From positions 1,848,336 to 1,912,335 of the forward strand of contig OY821749.1 in assembly GCA_963682055.1 (NCBI GenBank): DNA of 64,000 bases, written 5' to 3'. This document shows positions 11,207 to 23,145 of the stretch, piece by piece. Both the position numbers and the translations under genes were made by a program. The notes below the pieces were generated by a model. It was not told the origin of the DNA and made no database searches. It worked only from the letters and a program-made list of their open reading frames with translations. Source of the DNA: Primula veris (Eukaryota; Streptophyta; Magnoliopsida; Ericales; Primulaceae). Each line of letters begins with the position of its first letter. Within the stretch, counting starts at the first letter, position 1.

Positions 11207-12690
11207 AATTTGAGTTTTTGTTATTTTGTGTGTAATCAGTGACGGAGCTAGAATTATTTTTTCGGGTGCTGAAATGCTAAAATTGATAAAAAGAATTCAA
11301 GATGCATGGTAAAATAGTTGTTTTTTCTCGATACGGGGTGTTGGAGTCGCTTTGAGCGGTTGTTACTAGTTTCTCCTCTACGTGTAATAGGTGTGTGTAT
11401 GATTGGGAAGTTTTATGAGGCAAATGTGGTTTTTTTTTACCATGTTAGTAATTGAGGGATTTGGGGGAAATATGGAAAAAAGAGATCATCTTTGTTTGTG
11501 GTTGAGTTTGTGTAATATGGTTTACTTGGCATTTGTACCCAATTGTTGATGTTCCATTAAAATTGAGAAATTGTTTGATAACTAAGTTATGCCCTTTCAT
11601 TGATGAATTTTTAATAATGTTATTGTACATCATTGATGTATGTGATTATTGCTTTAAAGGATTATGTTTCATATTGAGGAATTGATGGACCTGAGAGCAA
11701 AAAAGATACTATTTTATAATTTTTGCTTCAAGTTAGAAAAATTGATGATTTGACTTGATTGTTAACTCTTCCTTTAAACTGAAAAAATGTGTTCATTTGC
11801 TTAGTAAATTCCTATGCATCTATTAGATGATTAAAGTTTGAGTTTGTTTCTCCTTTTTCTTTGTTTGTGTGGCAAATGTAGTTTGTGTAACATATTATAT
11901 TACAATATACCCAAATGAAGAAAGTTCATTTGCTAGAAGAAGATATGGAAAAGAAATGTTTATAATATTATTTTGCTTTGTTTTGTTCAACTCGATTGAC
12001 TTGGCATTTGCAACAAAATGTTAAATTTCCGTTTATAACAAGAATTGGCATTATTTTACTGTGTAAAATTTTCATTTTCAGATTGTGACGTTGGTATGAT
12101 GCAATGAGCTTCCATTTAGATCTAGTCAATTTTAGTGCTGAAATTGGATCCAATGTTAGAAAAATTAATTTTACAAGTACTTACCGTACATTTATTTATA
12201 CTCCTATATTTAATAATTAATAGGTATTTGTTTGCATATGGTTGGGTTGTTGTCCATTGTATTTATTTTAATTTGAAATACCTGGTCATTTTAGAAGAAC
12301 GGCAATTTTTTATTTTTGGTCTTTGTAGTTTTGGTTGCAATATTGATGCCCCCTGTGTTCTAAATAGTGACAGATTCACCACAATATTAAGAAAAATGTC
12401 ATGTTTGTCCTCATGTAATTTGTACCCCTACGTTTTTTTCGTATATATACACACCATAATTAAAATTTCAAGTATGGGCGTAAGTGACTAAGTGTCTCTC
12501 TATTGGCGTATTCGGCGGCTCCCTATTTAGTTCTTAACCATCTTAAAAGATGATTGTTGACTAAGGGTAACAACTCAAAGGAAGTGTCATGGACAATAAC
12601 AATGTCATATAGTCTATAACTCCAATGTACGGTTGGAAAGTTGACATAATCAAGTAGAAAAGAATCAACTAGAGAGCACGTCGACCTTAA
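11207..12690. other. Downstream of the VQ gene, no gene seen
   Basis: AT-rich DNA, including the VQ 3' UTR. Phrases such as 'cttggcatttg' and 'ggcaaatgt(g/a)g' recur at 11430-11540 and 11870-12030, hinting at an old local duplication. The longest open frame (12135-12491) has no domain and atypical, TE-like composition. Confidence 0.4.
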
Positions 12691-12699
12691 CTACATTTT

Positions 12700-13045
12700 T
12701 CGTAATTGTGACTTGTGTATATCCGGTGATAAATACATAGTGTAACGGCTCGGTCCTCCGACCAGACCGTCACCATCCGCTTCTTATCACCAATACTGTC
12801 CGTTTTAACCCAATTTCGTCCTCGCTTCTTGGGCCGCACGACTTTAAAAGATCTTGTTGATAAGAAGGAGTATACCATATAGGTACTACATATCTAGACG
12901 TTCTTACATATAGTCCACGTAAGGTCTTATCTCAGTTCTCTGCATCTTAGCATTAAACTTTTTATTTACATAAAAAAACACCTGAATCGTCGTCCTAGCT
13001 AGCGGAATGGCCTGGCTAGCTACGGGGACTTGTAATACTCTCGAC
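12700..13045. repeat. Dispersed LTR/TRIM-like repeat fragment
   Basis: Holds 'atcaccaatactgtccgttt', 'acccaatttcgtc', 'gataagaaggagtatacca' and 'ctacatatctagacg', and is GC-richer than its surroundings. A second diverged copy is at 57090-57235. Similar phrases are common in small plant LTR elements. Both copies look truncated, so class and borders are uncertain. Confidence 0.4.
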
Positions 13046-13049
13046 ATCC

Positions 13050-15755
13050 ACTTAAAATGGTTTATTTCATTCAAAATGACCTTAACATCCCCTTTGTGAA
13101 TCAAGTATCCTCATTTGAATTTGTAGACTGTTTATGCTTCAAATTAATTTGGGGGTACAAGCGATTTTGGTGTTCTTTGAATGAATCTATATATGGGACC
13201 ATTGGTGCAATTAACACAACAAAAAGTAGAAGAATGGGGAGGTGGGGCAAGGAATCTTGACACTTTTGTATTCTTCCTCAGTTAGGCTAAGAAGCAAATT
13301 AGTGAAAAATTGTACTACAGTATGTGCTTTGCTTGTATAGTAAGTACTTGCAAATTGCAATTGAGTGCACTTCTTTTACCATTCACTTCCAAAAGAACTT
13401 CTTAGAATCATTTTGTTGCCAAAACTAGTCAAATTTCCTTATTGAAGTTGTTCATATTAAAAAAGAAACCTTCAAACTTAACTCTCTTGTAAGTTGTAAC
13501 ACACTTTTCGTTTATTTAAACTTTTACTTGAAAACAGCAATATTCATTTATTGTGATCTTGTAAAAAGCCATTCTTTCTTGCAATGAGCCATATTTGGCC
13601 ATTTTGGGACTTTGGGATAAAACATAGTATTACATTATGTAAAAATAGGTAGAAAATCCTTGTATTTCTTTAAATTTCTTTCACTTCTGAAGCTCATTTA
13701 GAACAAAATAATTGTAATGAATTTAATTAAAGCAAGGAAGTAAGGACGTTATATATATACAAAACTAAAACACTTGTATATCTTTTTTTAAATTGACCTT
13801 TTGTTACCTACATTATATATAATGGAATTAATTCCAGTAAGTGCTCTAAAATCTGTAAATGATAGTCGGTGGAGGAGCCACAAACTTTGACTACATGCAC
13901 TGGGAACAAAATAATGAAAATCGTATTACTTGTTCTCTTTGATAATAAATGCCATTAATCAACATTTAAAGCATGTAAATTATTTGTATGTGATAGATTG
14001 ATACCTTACGATTATGAATATCTTATGCTATGTGAAAAAGAAGGAAAACTATTAGGCTTGTTATTCAAAGCTTGGTTGGGGACCAAAAAAGAAGGTGGTT
14101 CTTTTGAGAAAGTCCCGTGTGTTGAGGGGAAAGAAATGGTCCTACATTATTCTTCAACTCCATAAATTAATGCAACTTTGAATTTGTGTAAATAAAGTAT
14201 AAATTGTTCACAAGAGGGGTTAAGTCTTCTATTGACCGAAAGGGACAAAACCCAATTAATAAGGGGCACACATGACTCTTGAGAAAGTGGGATATTTACA
14301 TGAGAAGTGGGAATTTGATGATGAAAAAATATGGCAAAAAAAAATAAGAGGGGGAAAAAAATGGAATCAATAGTTGGGACAAATTTAGATAAGATTGAAA
14401 GACAGAAAACATGGACGTTAAGAGTGCTTTCATTGTGTTTTGGTTGTATGGTGGTAATCTTATAATAGTATACATGCAGATAATCTATAAACAAAGCTAA
14501 ATAATATGTGGCACATAGCTTAGTTAAAAGTGAGAAAATTATAACTAGCTTATACTAGTGTCACATGTATTAAGTATTAACATATGGTACGATGGGCTTG
14601 GCTTGTTTTGTGTTGCACCAAATGCTTTTATTGTATTCAAATTCTCAATATATGGGATGGTATTTGCTTTTTAATAGAATATGTTGGTGTGGATTTTCAA
14701 TTCACAAGCACTGATATACAAGAAATAAAACCATATAGTTAATGTAGCTTATGCTTATTATCAAGAAAAACATTCAAGTTTCTTTCTTTTTCCAGTATCG
14801 AGGTACAATTGAAGCTGAGTAGATATTATTTCCAATATTTATTCATCAATATTTGTATATGTATAATATAAAGTAAATATGTTTAGTTGGTTTTATAATA
14901 ATCGTTTAAATGTGGGTCTCTTATTTTGACGAAATCATAGTCTAGGTTGGTTTTTGTATGGGACATGGACTTGTTTGTTGATTGGACCATTCATTCATTC
15001 TTCATTTACTCACAAAAAATATCATGTGCACTGTTTTCTTATCCTTGTATTCACAATCTTTATCTTTTATACTTGTCATTGACTTGGGAAACCCTTTGGA
15101 CCTACGACTTTTCACCTAAAAATTGTACCATTTTTGCCTCAAATTAAACTAGTTTGCGTTAGCCTCTTGACTTGAAAAAAATTAGAGTACAATATTAATA
15201 ACCGGTTACTAGTAATGTTGTGCTGGACTAGAAATAGTTTGTTCGTAATTGAGAATTATCAAATCAAGACTGAGATTTCTGCACTTTGCTATCGTGATAC
15301 GTACATATACAGTACATAAATATCTTTTTGCCTAATTTTTTTTATATCTGGAATGAAATGTTTCTATCATTATTTAGTAATGAGTCAATATAAAGTTTAC
15401 TACTATATGTATAATTAATGCTACTGGCTATACATAATGCAACCAACTATATCCATAATACATCTCATTGTCATATTATATAACTTTGGATCAGTTTAAT
15501 AAATTAAACACATACTTTTGGTTTAACAAATTAAACCAACCTTTGAGGTTTAGAATAGTGCTAACTATATATGAACACATGGTCTAACAATTGGTATATT
15601 ACTCTTAATACTCTTGTATACATTGAATTTATATCCCAATATATTAAGCAGTAGACGATGGGGTTCTGTCCCGAAATGTCAATAGTTAATTTTAAATGAA
15701 AAAATGGGTTGAATATGAGATTATATTTTTTATTTTTTTTTTACAGAGGGTAGAG
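13050..15755. other. Intergenic DNA, no gene seen
   Basis: AT-rich DNA with short frames on both strands, none showing a recognisable domain or splice structure. Nothing supportable was found here. Confidence 0.4.
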
Positions 15756-15759
15756 CAGG

Positions 15760-15888
15760 ACTATATATTTAGTATAGTCTGAAAAACTCTTCTCTGTGGC
15801 ACCATTGGATCAACAGTAGGGTCCACCGACTGTTTGATCCAATGGTACTACAGAGATAGTTTTTCAGACTATACTAAATGTATAGTAT
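15760..15888. mobile_element. Small near-perfect foldback (MITE-like)
   Basis: Arms 15760-15817 and 15829-15888 are inverted copies ('agtatagtctgaaaaact', 'ccattggatcaa', 'cagt') around an 11-nt loop. Only a few mismatches separate them. Transcription would give a strong stem-loop of about 58 bp. Confidence 0.7.
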
Positions 15889-15907
15889 GGGGCACCTCTT
15901 TTTTTTT

Positions 15908-16506
15908 ATGGGAAAAATTACATTTACTACCCCAACCTATCTGCGGTTAACGATTTGGGTACTCACCTTTCAAATTTATCAATTTAGGTACCACACTAAA
16001 TAAATTTTCAATTTAGATACCACCGTCTTAATAAATAACGAAATCATGTCACGTGACATTTGATAAACATTAATTTGAGAGGCTAATTTGACAATTTTGC
16101 ATAAAAATATGTCATCCTAGAAAAACTTTTACCCCAATTTCACACATAAAAAAATTTAGCATATAATCCAATTTTTTGTTATGTTTGAAATTACGAAAAA
16201 TATTTTTATAAGATGACATATTTTTATGCAAAATTATCAAATTAGCCTCTCAAATTAATGTTTGTCAAATGTCACGTGATTTCGTGATTTATTAAGACGG
16301 TGGTACCTAAATTAAAAATTTATTATATAGTGTGGTACCTAAATTGGAAAATTTGAAAGGTGGGTACCCAAATCGTTAAAAGCAGATAGGTTGGTGTACT
16401 AAATTGAAAATTTATTATATAGTGTGGTACCTAAATTGGAAAATTTGAAAGGTGGGTACCCAAATCGTTAAAAACAGATAGGTTGGTGTACTAAACCTAT
16501 AAAACC
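15908..16506. mobile_element. Palindromic MITE, copy 1
   Basis: About 600 bp whose halves are inverted copies. Both ends carry 'ttaacgatttgggtac' and 'ggtaccac' stretches, and the centre has 'ttcacacataaaaaaat' facing its reverse complement. The right end is partly duplicated in tandem: the segment ending 'gataggttggtgtactaaa' occurs at about 16300-16395 and again at 16400-16495. A second copy of the family is at 20967-21472. Confidence 0.75.
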
Positions 16507-18361
16507 TTTTTTTTTATATATACAAATAATCCGATTACTTAATATACGATGATAAAAGAGAAATTAATATAAAAACTAACTGTATAGTGGGGAAAATGTT
16601 AAAAGAAGCTATGATCATAGAGGATGGTACTCTTATCACGAGATTATGCTTAACAATATTATCAAACAAATACTATCATTGCCTAATAGTTAAGGTGAAC
16701 TTATCAATGACACTTAAAAGAATTGTGGAGGTTTTCTAGATAAAGCTCGAAAAGAATCACAAATATAAAATAAAAGACTGAATTAAAAAAAAGAAATGAC
16801 CATAAAAAGTTGAGGTCAGTTTGGTTACTACCGGCCATAATTCAGAAATTGAATGATTTACAATCATATTGATTTTTGATTTAGCCCAGTAAGATATATA
16901 AATGTTATGCAAATTACTCAGAAATCCATAATTTAAGATATGTGAAAACTATTTATCTCGTTCTCCAATAGTGTTGTTATCTCTATTGTTAACTAAAAGT
17001 TAGCTAACAATACATTTTTTTTATCTCTATTAGTTACGTTAAAATATGTGTTATTTTAATAGATGTTAAAAAAATTGTTAAAATTAATAATGTTTTTAAT
17101 GTTTGTAACTGGTGACATGACAAACACACCCCACAATTCACATTATTATCTCCTATGAATTCTTGCCATAAGAATAGTGATCGGTAAAATAAAAAAGAAA
17201 TTATTAATTAAAAATTGATAGCATTGTTAACTTGAAACTAATGTGGTTATTAAATTTAAGATGCATATGTGTCATTTAACATTTTTTTAAACGATAATGT
17301 GTCACTATTTAATATTAAAAAGTTAACAAAACTATTATGAATGCTATAACATATTAAGAAAAACTCATACTATAATAAATAAAAAATTGTGTTATAATGT
17401 ATATTATTTTTTATAACAGAGTTTTATAATGTATGTGTTGCAGCAATCACCATCAAATTTTAAAAAGGGTGAAACTAGGCATTTTCAAAATAATGGTCAA
17501 TATCCATATAATTATCTTCCATCATTGCCTTGTACCGCACATTTACTCATGTTACTTTCGTCATGTTATAGGATTTTTTCAATTTATTTTTTAAATTTAC
17601 GTTTTATACTATTTATAAAGTGTTTGTTCACAAATATTTATAAAATTTGATATTTTATATATTTTTTTGGTATTTAATTATTTGTTTAACAATTTATAAG
17701 GTATTAATTTTAATAAGTTCCAAAAATATATATATAAAAAGTCACATTTTACAGATTTTCTTGAACAAACGCTTTATAAATAATATATAATACTGATTTA
17801 AAAATAAAATTAAAAAAATAATTATGAATACCGTTGAAAAAGTCGATAAGACGATAAAACGATAAAACGTGATAAATGTAATAAGAGGAAATGTGTACCC
17901 TATGACTTAATTTTTAAGAACATGCAGCATTGCGAAAGTTCCTATAAATTAAGCTTGAAACTTATCACGAAAATAAATTAGTAGACTTACGATAACAAGC
18001 AGAGTTGCCAACTTATATTAAGATTTAAAAAGTGTCATTTTATTACCACGATAACATATGAATCAAAGTACTTCAAAAGCAAAAACGTGTAACCAAAAAG
18101 ATAAGGAGTTATTATAACATCCCATATTATATCCAAAGCACTTAATTTGAGTTCCAAATATGTTACAACAAGCACATCCAAATAAAAAAAAATAAGTATG
18201 ACACGAATAGATTTTTTCCAAAATCATGATTATCATCCAAATTATTCGTTGTCAATCTTTATATATAAAACACATAAAAATAAATCAAATTAAACACATC
18301 TCTTTCCATTGTTCGATTCGCATGACCATTTTCTCTTGTCAACATGAACCAAAGAGTGTGT
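16507..18361. other. Intergenic DNA, no gene seen
   Basis: Very AT-rich. It includes the presumed 3' UTR of the minus-strand RALF gene next to 18361. No other gene is supported. Confidence 0.4.
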
Positions 18362-18730
18362 TCAAGTGTACCTCGCGCACCTTGTGATTGCACTGCACCC
18401 TCTTTTGTACGGATTCGCCCTTCCCCTCTGGTTGCAGTTGTAGTAAGAACGACCACGTTTGTTGCAAGGTGTACGGTTCGCTTTCAATGCGCGATAACTT
18501 ACGTATCTACCTTTTTGTTGGAGTCCACGCCTAGCGGACTCAGAATCCAACATCATCTCTTCTTCAGCATCAATAGCGTCCCCAATACGTCCATTTCCAA
18601 CGGACATGGATTTAGCGCTAATAGCATCAAAATCAAAGGTCGAAAGGCTATCTGAGCTAGCAAAGTCGAAGGACTCCGCCACAAAGGCCAATGAGAGGAG
18701 TACCAGGACTAGACCGGCACGGAGAGCCAT
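18362..18730 (-). CDS. RALF (rapid alkalinization factor) preprotein
   Basis: An intronless 122-aa secreted peptide precursor. Residues 1-20 form a hydrophobic signal peptide (MALRAGLVLVLLSLAFVAES). An acidic propeptide follows, with 'EEEMMLDSESARRGL'. The RRGL at 67-70 fits the RRxL site cut by the subtilase S1P in this family. The mature part has 'YVSY' (76-79), the receptor-contact motif of RALFs, and four cysteines at 89, 99, 112 and 118 that form two disulfides in the family. 'ANPYKRGCSAITRC' is the classic C-terminal core. RALFs act in the apoplast on CrRLK1L receptors such as FERONIA, raising external pH and tuning growth and immunity. The mature peptide is unusually Arg-rich. The ATG is the only one that includes the signal peptide. 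Confidence 0.96.
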   Translation of the reverse strand: MALRAGLVLVLLSLAFVAESFDFASSDSLSTFDFDAISAKSMSVGNGRIGDAIDAEEEMMLDSESARRGLQQKGRYVSYRALKANRTPCNKRGRSYYNCNQRGRANPYKRGCSAITRCARYT

Positions 18731-18997
18731 GTTGAGGTGAAAAAAAGTTCTTCTTTACCTTTATTATTTATTTATTCAGTTTGCATTCCTCACCCGGGGT
18801 TAAAGGAAGGGGAGACTAGATGTAAATATAGGGAAAATTACATGTGTGGTGTTGAGGTTTATTTTGGTGATTTATGGTGGCTAATTTCTTGGGTTTGAGG
18901 TTATATTTAGGTAGTTCCTATTATTGTTCCTTGTTTTTCTATGGGTTTGAATGACTAAAAGAGAGAGGTTTATCCTAATTTGCATGGTTTGGGGCTG

Positions 18998-19009
18998 TTT
19001 ATATATATC
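18998..19009 (-). promoter_or_regulatory. Candidate TATA box of the RALF gene
   Basis: Read on the minus strand this is GATATATATAAA, about 270 bp before the RALF start codon, leaving room for a 5' UTR of roughly 240 bp. It is the best TATA match nearby, but AT-rich DNA gives many by chance. Confidence 0.35.
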
Positions 19010-20015
19010 TATACGTGTGATTTCAGTGTAATTGAAACTAATTAATGAAAAGAGTTTCTATTAATAGTTTTATTTTGGTTTGCATATACGATTTAGGTTC
19101 AAGGTAATAGAAGCTTTAAAGTTATACTATAATCAACGGCTATCTATTTTACATAAAACTTGTCACAAAATTCGCATCCTTTAACTAATGAAATCTGTTG
19201 GTTTTTCTTCAAAATTTTCGAAAGCATGAACAATATTATGAGGTGAGCATGAACATTTTGTAGCAAGTTACCAAAAACTGCAATAGCTATTTTTTGGGAT
19301 TTGGGCTTCATTTGTAATTGTCATGTAACAAAAATTAATTGGGCAAATCATGTACAACCCCAATCCGAACAAAATTCGCTTGTAAATATATATGTGCAGT
19401 GCTTGGTATCATTTTTTTTTTACATTTTTTATTTTTAAAAGTCGACGTACGTTTGTTATCACTGTTTTTTTTATATTTTAAAAATCTAAATTTTGGAGTA
19501 ATATAACTAGAAAAGCTAAAAGCAAAAAAATCATACATTTTTGAGATTTTGATAGCTTTATCGCCACCATTTTACGAATTTAAATAAATATTGATATTAT
19601 CTCAACTAAAATTTTATTCGTGTTAATTACTCGTTTAAATATGATATTTTGAAAATTTATCAAAAAAATGTCTTAGAAAGTTATTTTGATTGAAAAAGCA
19701 AAACGTTATTAGCTAAGGTCAAAAATCAATATCTTAAAAGTTAGTTTTTTTAAGTTTTTACCAAACACTCGTGTATATTTTGAAAAACAATCTTTTTTTC
19801 TACTAATTTTTAAAAGCAATTTATTAACCGAAAAAACTGATATCAAAAGCACCATATGTAGATATCTCCAAATCTAAAAAATTTAGTGCTACCGTTTATG
19901 GTGTTTCATCTGCAGCTAAAATAGGTGAAAACACCTGAATGCCTCTAATCCTAAAAAGTATATTCCTTTTAATCTATTTTGTTAATTTTTTTTAAAACTA
20001 ATGTTTCAACATGTC
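19010..20015. other. Upstream of the RALF gene, no gene seen
   Basis: AT-rich promoter-side DNA of the RALF gene. No domain or repeat is recognised. Confidence 0.35.
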
Positions 20016-20020
20016 ACGTG

Positions 20021-20083
20021 AACTCATGGTCTATATAGTCCATACTATAAAGTTTATAGTATGAACTATATGGACCATGAGTT
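20021..20083. repeat. 63-nt hairpin
   Basis: Arms of 31 nt (20021-20051 and 20053-20083), starting AACTCATGGTCTATATAG and returning as CTATATGGACCATGAGTT, with two mismatches. It may be a tiny MITE or the core of a foldback. A precursor of a small RNA is possible but unproven. Confidence 0.6.
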
Positions 20084-20966
20084 TATATCAGCCACTCACA
20101 TTTAGATTTTCCGATCCCGTCATTATTTATATACATGTTAAAGGTTTCCGAATACTAGAAACTGTTTAAGATAGAAAAATCCAACCTCTTTTAAATACAG
20201 AACTACAGAAGCAAGACAGGTAATTAAACATATCAAAATAATTGATCAGCCTTTCGTTTTATTTCATGTTATTAAGACAAATTCTTACTAATCATCAGCT
20301 TATATTCAAATGAGTAGCTCGAAGTAGGTAAACATTGTCTTTCTACAGATTTTTTTTCGAATTAACGTAACAAACCGCTTGTTTGTTTGCTAGAGTTAAG
20401 TTGCTATATGGTCGATTAGCTGATTCATTAAAATCTATGTGAGTAATGACCAAACAATGAAAGTGGAAGAAAATTCTTAATACCAGCACGCCTCCTTATG
20501 TATGTATCTTAGTGTACATTTATTAATTACAAAGAATTTTACATCTATTTGGTTTTATTGGCTTGTTTGTAGTATTTTTCTTCTTCAAAATGATGGCCAA
20601 TTAGTTGGCTTACTAATGAGTATGGACGGAACCAGAATTGTGAAATGTTGGCTGATTTTATATAATTTTTTTTTTTACATCTTATATGAAGTTATTTTAC
20701 GGAATGACTGTGGACTGAAACATTAAAATTTAAATATTTTGATCAAAATAGTTAGGAAAAATCTATTTTTTCATCAAAATTTTTTAAAATGTGGGGATGT
20801 AGACCCCGACTGTCCATATTTAATTCATTCCCCGGGTACGTACATAATGACGAAAGGATGAAATGATCGACGAAGAAATTTTCTTTAGTCGATAAATTAT
20901 TCAACTTGGTATACATATTATAAAGTATAATCAAAGTTACAAAAATATATATATTTATAATTTAAA

Positions 20967-21472
20967 AATGGGAAAAAAATACATTTATTACAACAAACTA
21001 TAGTGCTGTTAACGATTTAGGTACGCACTTTTCAAAATTTTCAATTTGGATACCACGCTATAATAACTTTTCAATTTAGTTACCACCGTCTAAATAAATC
21101 ACGAAATCATGCCACGTAACATTTGACAAAGATTAATTTGATAATTATGCACAAAAATATGTCATATTAGAAAAAATTTCCCTCCAATTTCACACATAAA
21201 AAAATTAGCATATAATCCTAATTTTTTTTATGTGTGAAATTGGGGGAAACGTTTTTATAGAATGACATATTTTTATGCAAAATTATCAAATTAGCCTCTC
21301 AAATTAATGTTTGTCAAATGTCACGTGACATGATTCCGTGATTTATTTAGACGGTGATACCTAAATTGGAAAGTTATTATAGTGTGGTACCTAAATTGAA
21401 AAATTTGAAAGGTGAGTGGGTACCTAAATCGTTAAAAACAGATAGTTTGGTATATTAAACGTATAAAATCCC
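20967..21472. mobile_element. Palindromic MITE, copy 2
   Basis: About 505 bp, same family as 15908-16506. It has 'ttaacgatttaggtac' near both ends, 'acgaaatcatgccacgt' facing 'acgtgacatgattccgtg', and a central 'ttcacacataaaaaaat' palindrome. It lacks the tandem duplication seen at the right end of copy 1. Confidence 0.75.
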
Positions 21473-21906
21473 AATAAAAATGTAATCACCATTTGTGAAA
21501 GAGAATAAGGATCGAGCGAACAGTTTATACATATAAATGGCGACTTACTAATTTAATTCCACGGTATATTATAAGACTGCATGTATGGGGTAAATTATAT
21601 CGTAGAATTCAAAGTTAATGTTAGTAGTCATTTTACTTAGAACGTATATATTTTTTATTTGAAAATTATTTCGTTCAAAATGTTGACTGTACTGGTACAA
21701 GGCATGTGTTTGCTTGTCTTAATTACTTGTACAAGTGAAACTCTTTCCATTAGTTGCTTAAAGGTTTCGTGTCAAACCATGGTCAACACTTATTGTCAAA
21801 TAACTAATATATTTATAAGTTACATCTATAATAATATATAAACCAATTGCCTTAAAAATTATATAGCACTGATAGAGTACTGAACTATTTATGCTGGAAT
21901 AATATA

Positions 21907-22150
21907 AGTCGGGGCTAGGTCCGGTTCGGTTCGGTTTGTCTTTTTCCGGTTTCGGACTTTTTATTTTTTGGACCAAACCGGATCGGTTTTTTTGGTCCGG
22001 TTTCGGGGTTTTTTTGGTTTTCTTCGGTTTCGGTTTTTTTCGGTTCGGTTTTATTGAAAACCGAAACAGACCCGAATTTTTTTCGGTTTTTCGGTTTCGG
22101 TATTTTTCGGTTCGGTTATCGATTCGCTTCGGTTTTTCCGGTTTTTCGTC
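21907..22150 (+). repeat. TTCGG-rich dispersed element, copy 1
   Basis: Consists almost wholly of diverged CGGTTCGGTTTCGGTTTTT units. Open frames through it encode only Phe/Gly/Arg or Lys/Pro/Asn runs and are not genes. Related elements are at 41765-42048 and 55462-55987; the last has hAT-like ends and a target duplication. Confidence 0.7.
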
Positions 22151-22154
22151 AAGC

Positions 22155-22155
<1 letters not shown>

Positions 22156-22202
<47 letters not shown>
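22156..22202. repeat. (TA)n microsatellite
   Basis: About 46 bp of uninterrupted TA dinucleotides directly after the TTCGG-rich element. Confidence 0.95.
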
Positions 22203-22203
<1 letters not shown>

Positions 22204-22448
22204 TATTTCAGACCCATGCTAAAAAAATAAAATCGATAGACTATAGTACATAAGTTCCGATATGTTATATGTATAACTTACATGTATGTTTCATACAACT
22301 TCGATGAATTTTTTCACACAAATATTTAAAACGGGGACAAATGATCCCCTGATCTTTCGCTGTCATCTTTCCTTGTCTATATCTTTGAATACCTAATTCG
22401 TTAAACTAAAAATAAATAAAAGCATATATAAAAACCTTCTACGCTCAC

Positions 22449-22618
22449 GCTACAAAAAAAAATTATAATCCGTGACGGCCAAATTTGTTAGAAATTTGTC
22501 GCTAGATTAGAATATATGTCAGTAAATTTGAAATCCGTCGTTATACCGTCTCCGATTAAGACGTTGGGAAACAAAATACGTCTTTAATTCCGTTTGCGAT
22601 CTAATTTTTTTTTTAGTG
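22449..22618. mobile_element. CACTA-type MITE (degenerate)
   Basis: Starts CGCTACAAAAAAA and ends in TTTTTTTTAGTG. Inside are 'ccgtgacggcc', 'tttgtcgctagatta' and 'atccgtcgttat', the CGTCGCTA-type interior of the CACTA-like MITEs elsewhere in the window. Confidence 0.5.
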
Positions 22619-22833
22619 TGACTCGATTGAGAAGTTAGTAGGTAGACAATCAACACACGCATGCCTCTAATCTTAACATGGTTCATCATCTAACATTAGT
22701 CTATACGAATTCATGAGCCCTAAAAGGATATACCAAACTAAATTACTAATGCTTAATTTTGCTACATGCTTGTTCAACATTTACCCCGTCCATATATAAA
22801 TACTTGTAATCGTGTACCACACGCAACTATATA

Positions 22834-23143
22834 CTCTATTCGTCCCTTTTTAAGTGTCCTTGAAAATTAGAACTTTTTAATAGTTAAAAATTGATATATA
22901 AACTACATATACTCTCCTTATTAAAAATATAATTAAATTCATTTATGGTGATAAAATATCTCATGAATGGTAAGTCTGTCACATTATTATGTTTATTTAC
23001 TTTTATGTTTTTTTTTATTTTAATATTATTTAAAGGGTAAAAAGTAAGTTTGTTATTTTTTAATTATTAAATTGAGAAAATGGACACTTATTTTAAGACA
23101 GCCCAATAAAGAATAGTGGACACTTAAAAATGGACGGAGTGAG
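22834..23143. mobile_element. Stowaway-like MITE
   Basis: The ends are inverted: 'ctctattcgtcccttttta' and, on the other strand, 'ctcactccgtccattttta', each followed by 'agtgtcc'. TA is present at 22832-22833 and 23144-23145. Confidence 0.7.
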
Positions 23144-23145
23144 TA

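Noticed and set aside
12135..12491. 118-aa plus-strand frame
   Set aside because: Hydrophobic, no recognisable domain, no conserved start context, in AT-rich intergenic DNA.
18344..18655. 103-aa plus-strand frame opposite the RALF gene
   Set aside because: Shadow of the RALF coding sequence; no domain of its own.
21936..22253. Phe/Gly-rich frame (and its Lys/Pro-rich reverse), also at 41827-42139 and 55461-55793
   Set aside because: Translation of TTCGG repeats; simple-sequence composition, no conserved domain.
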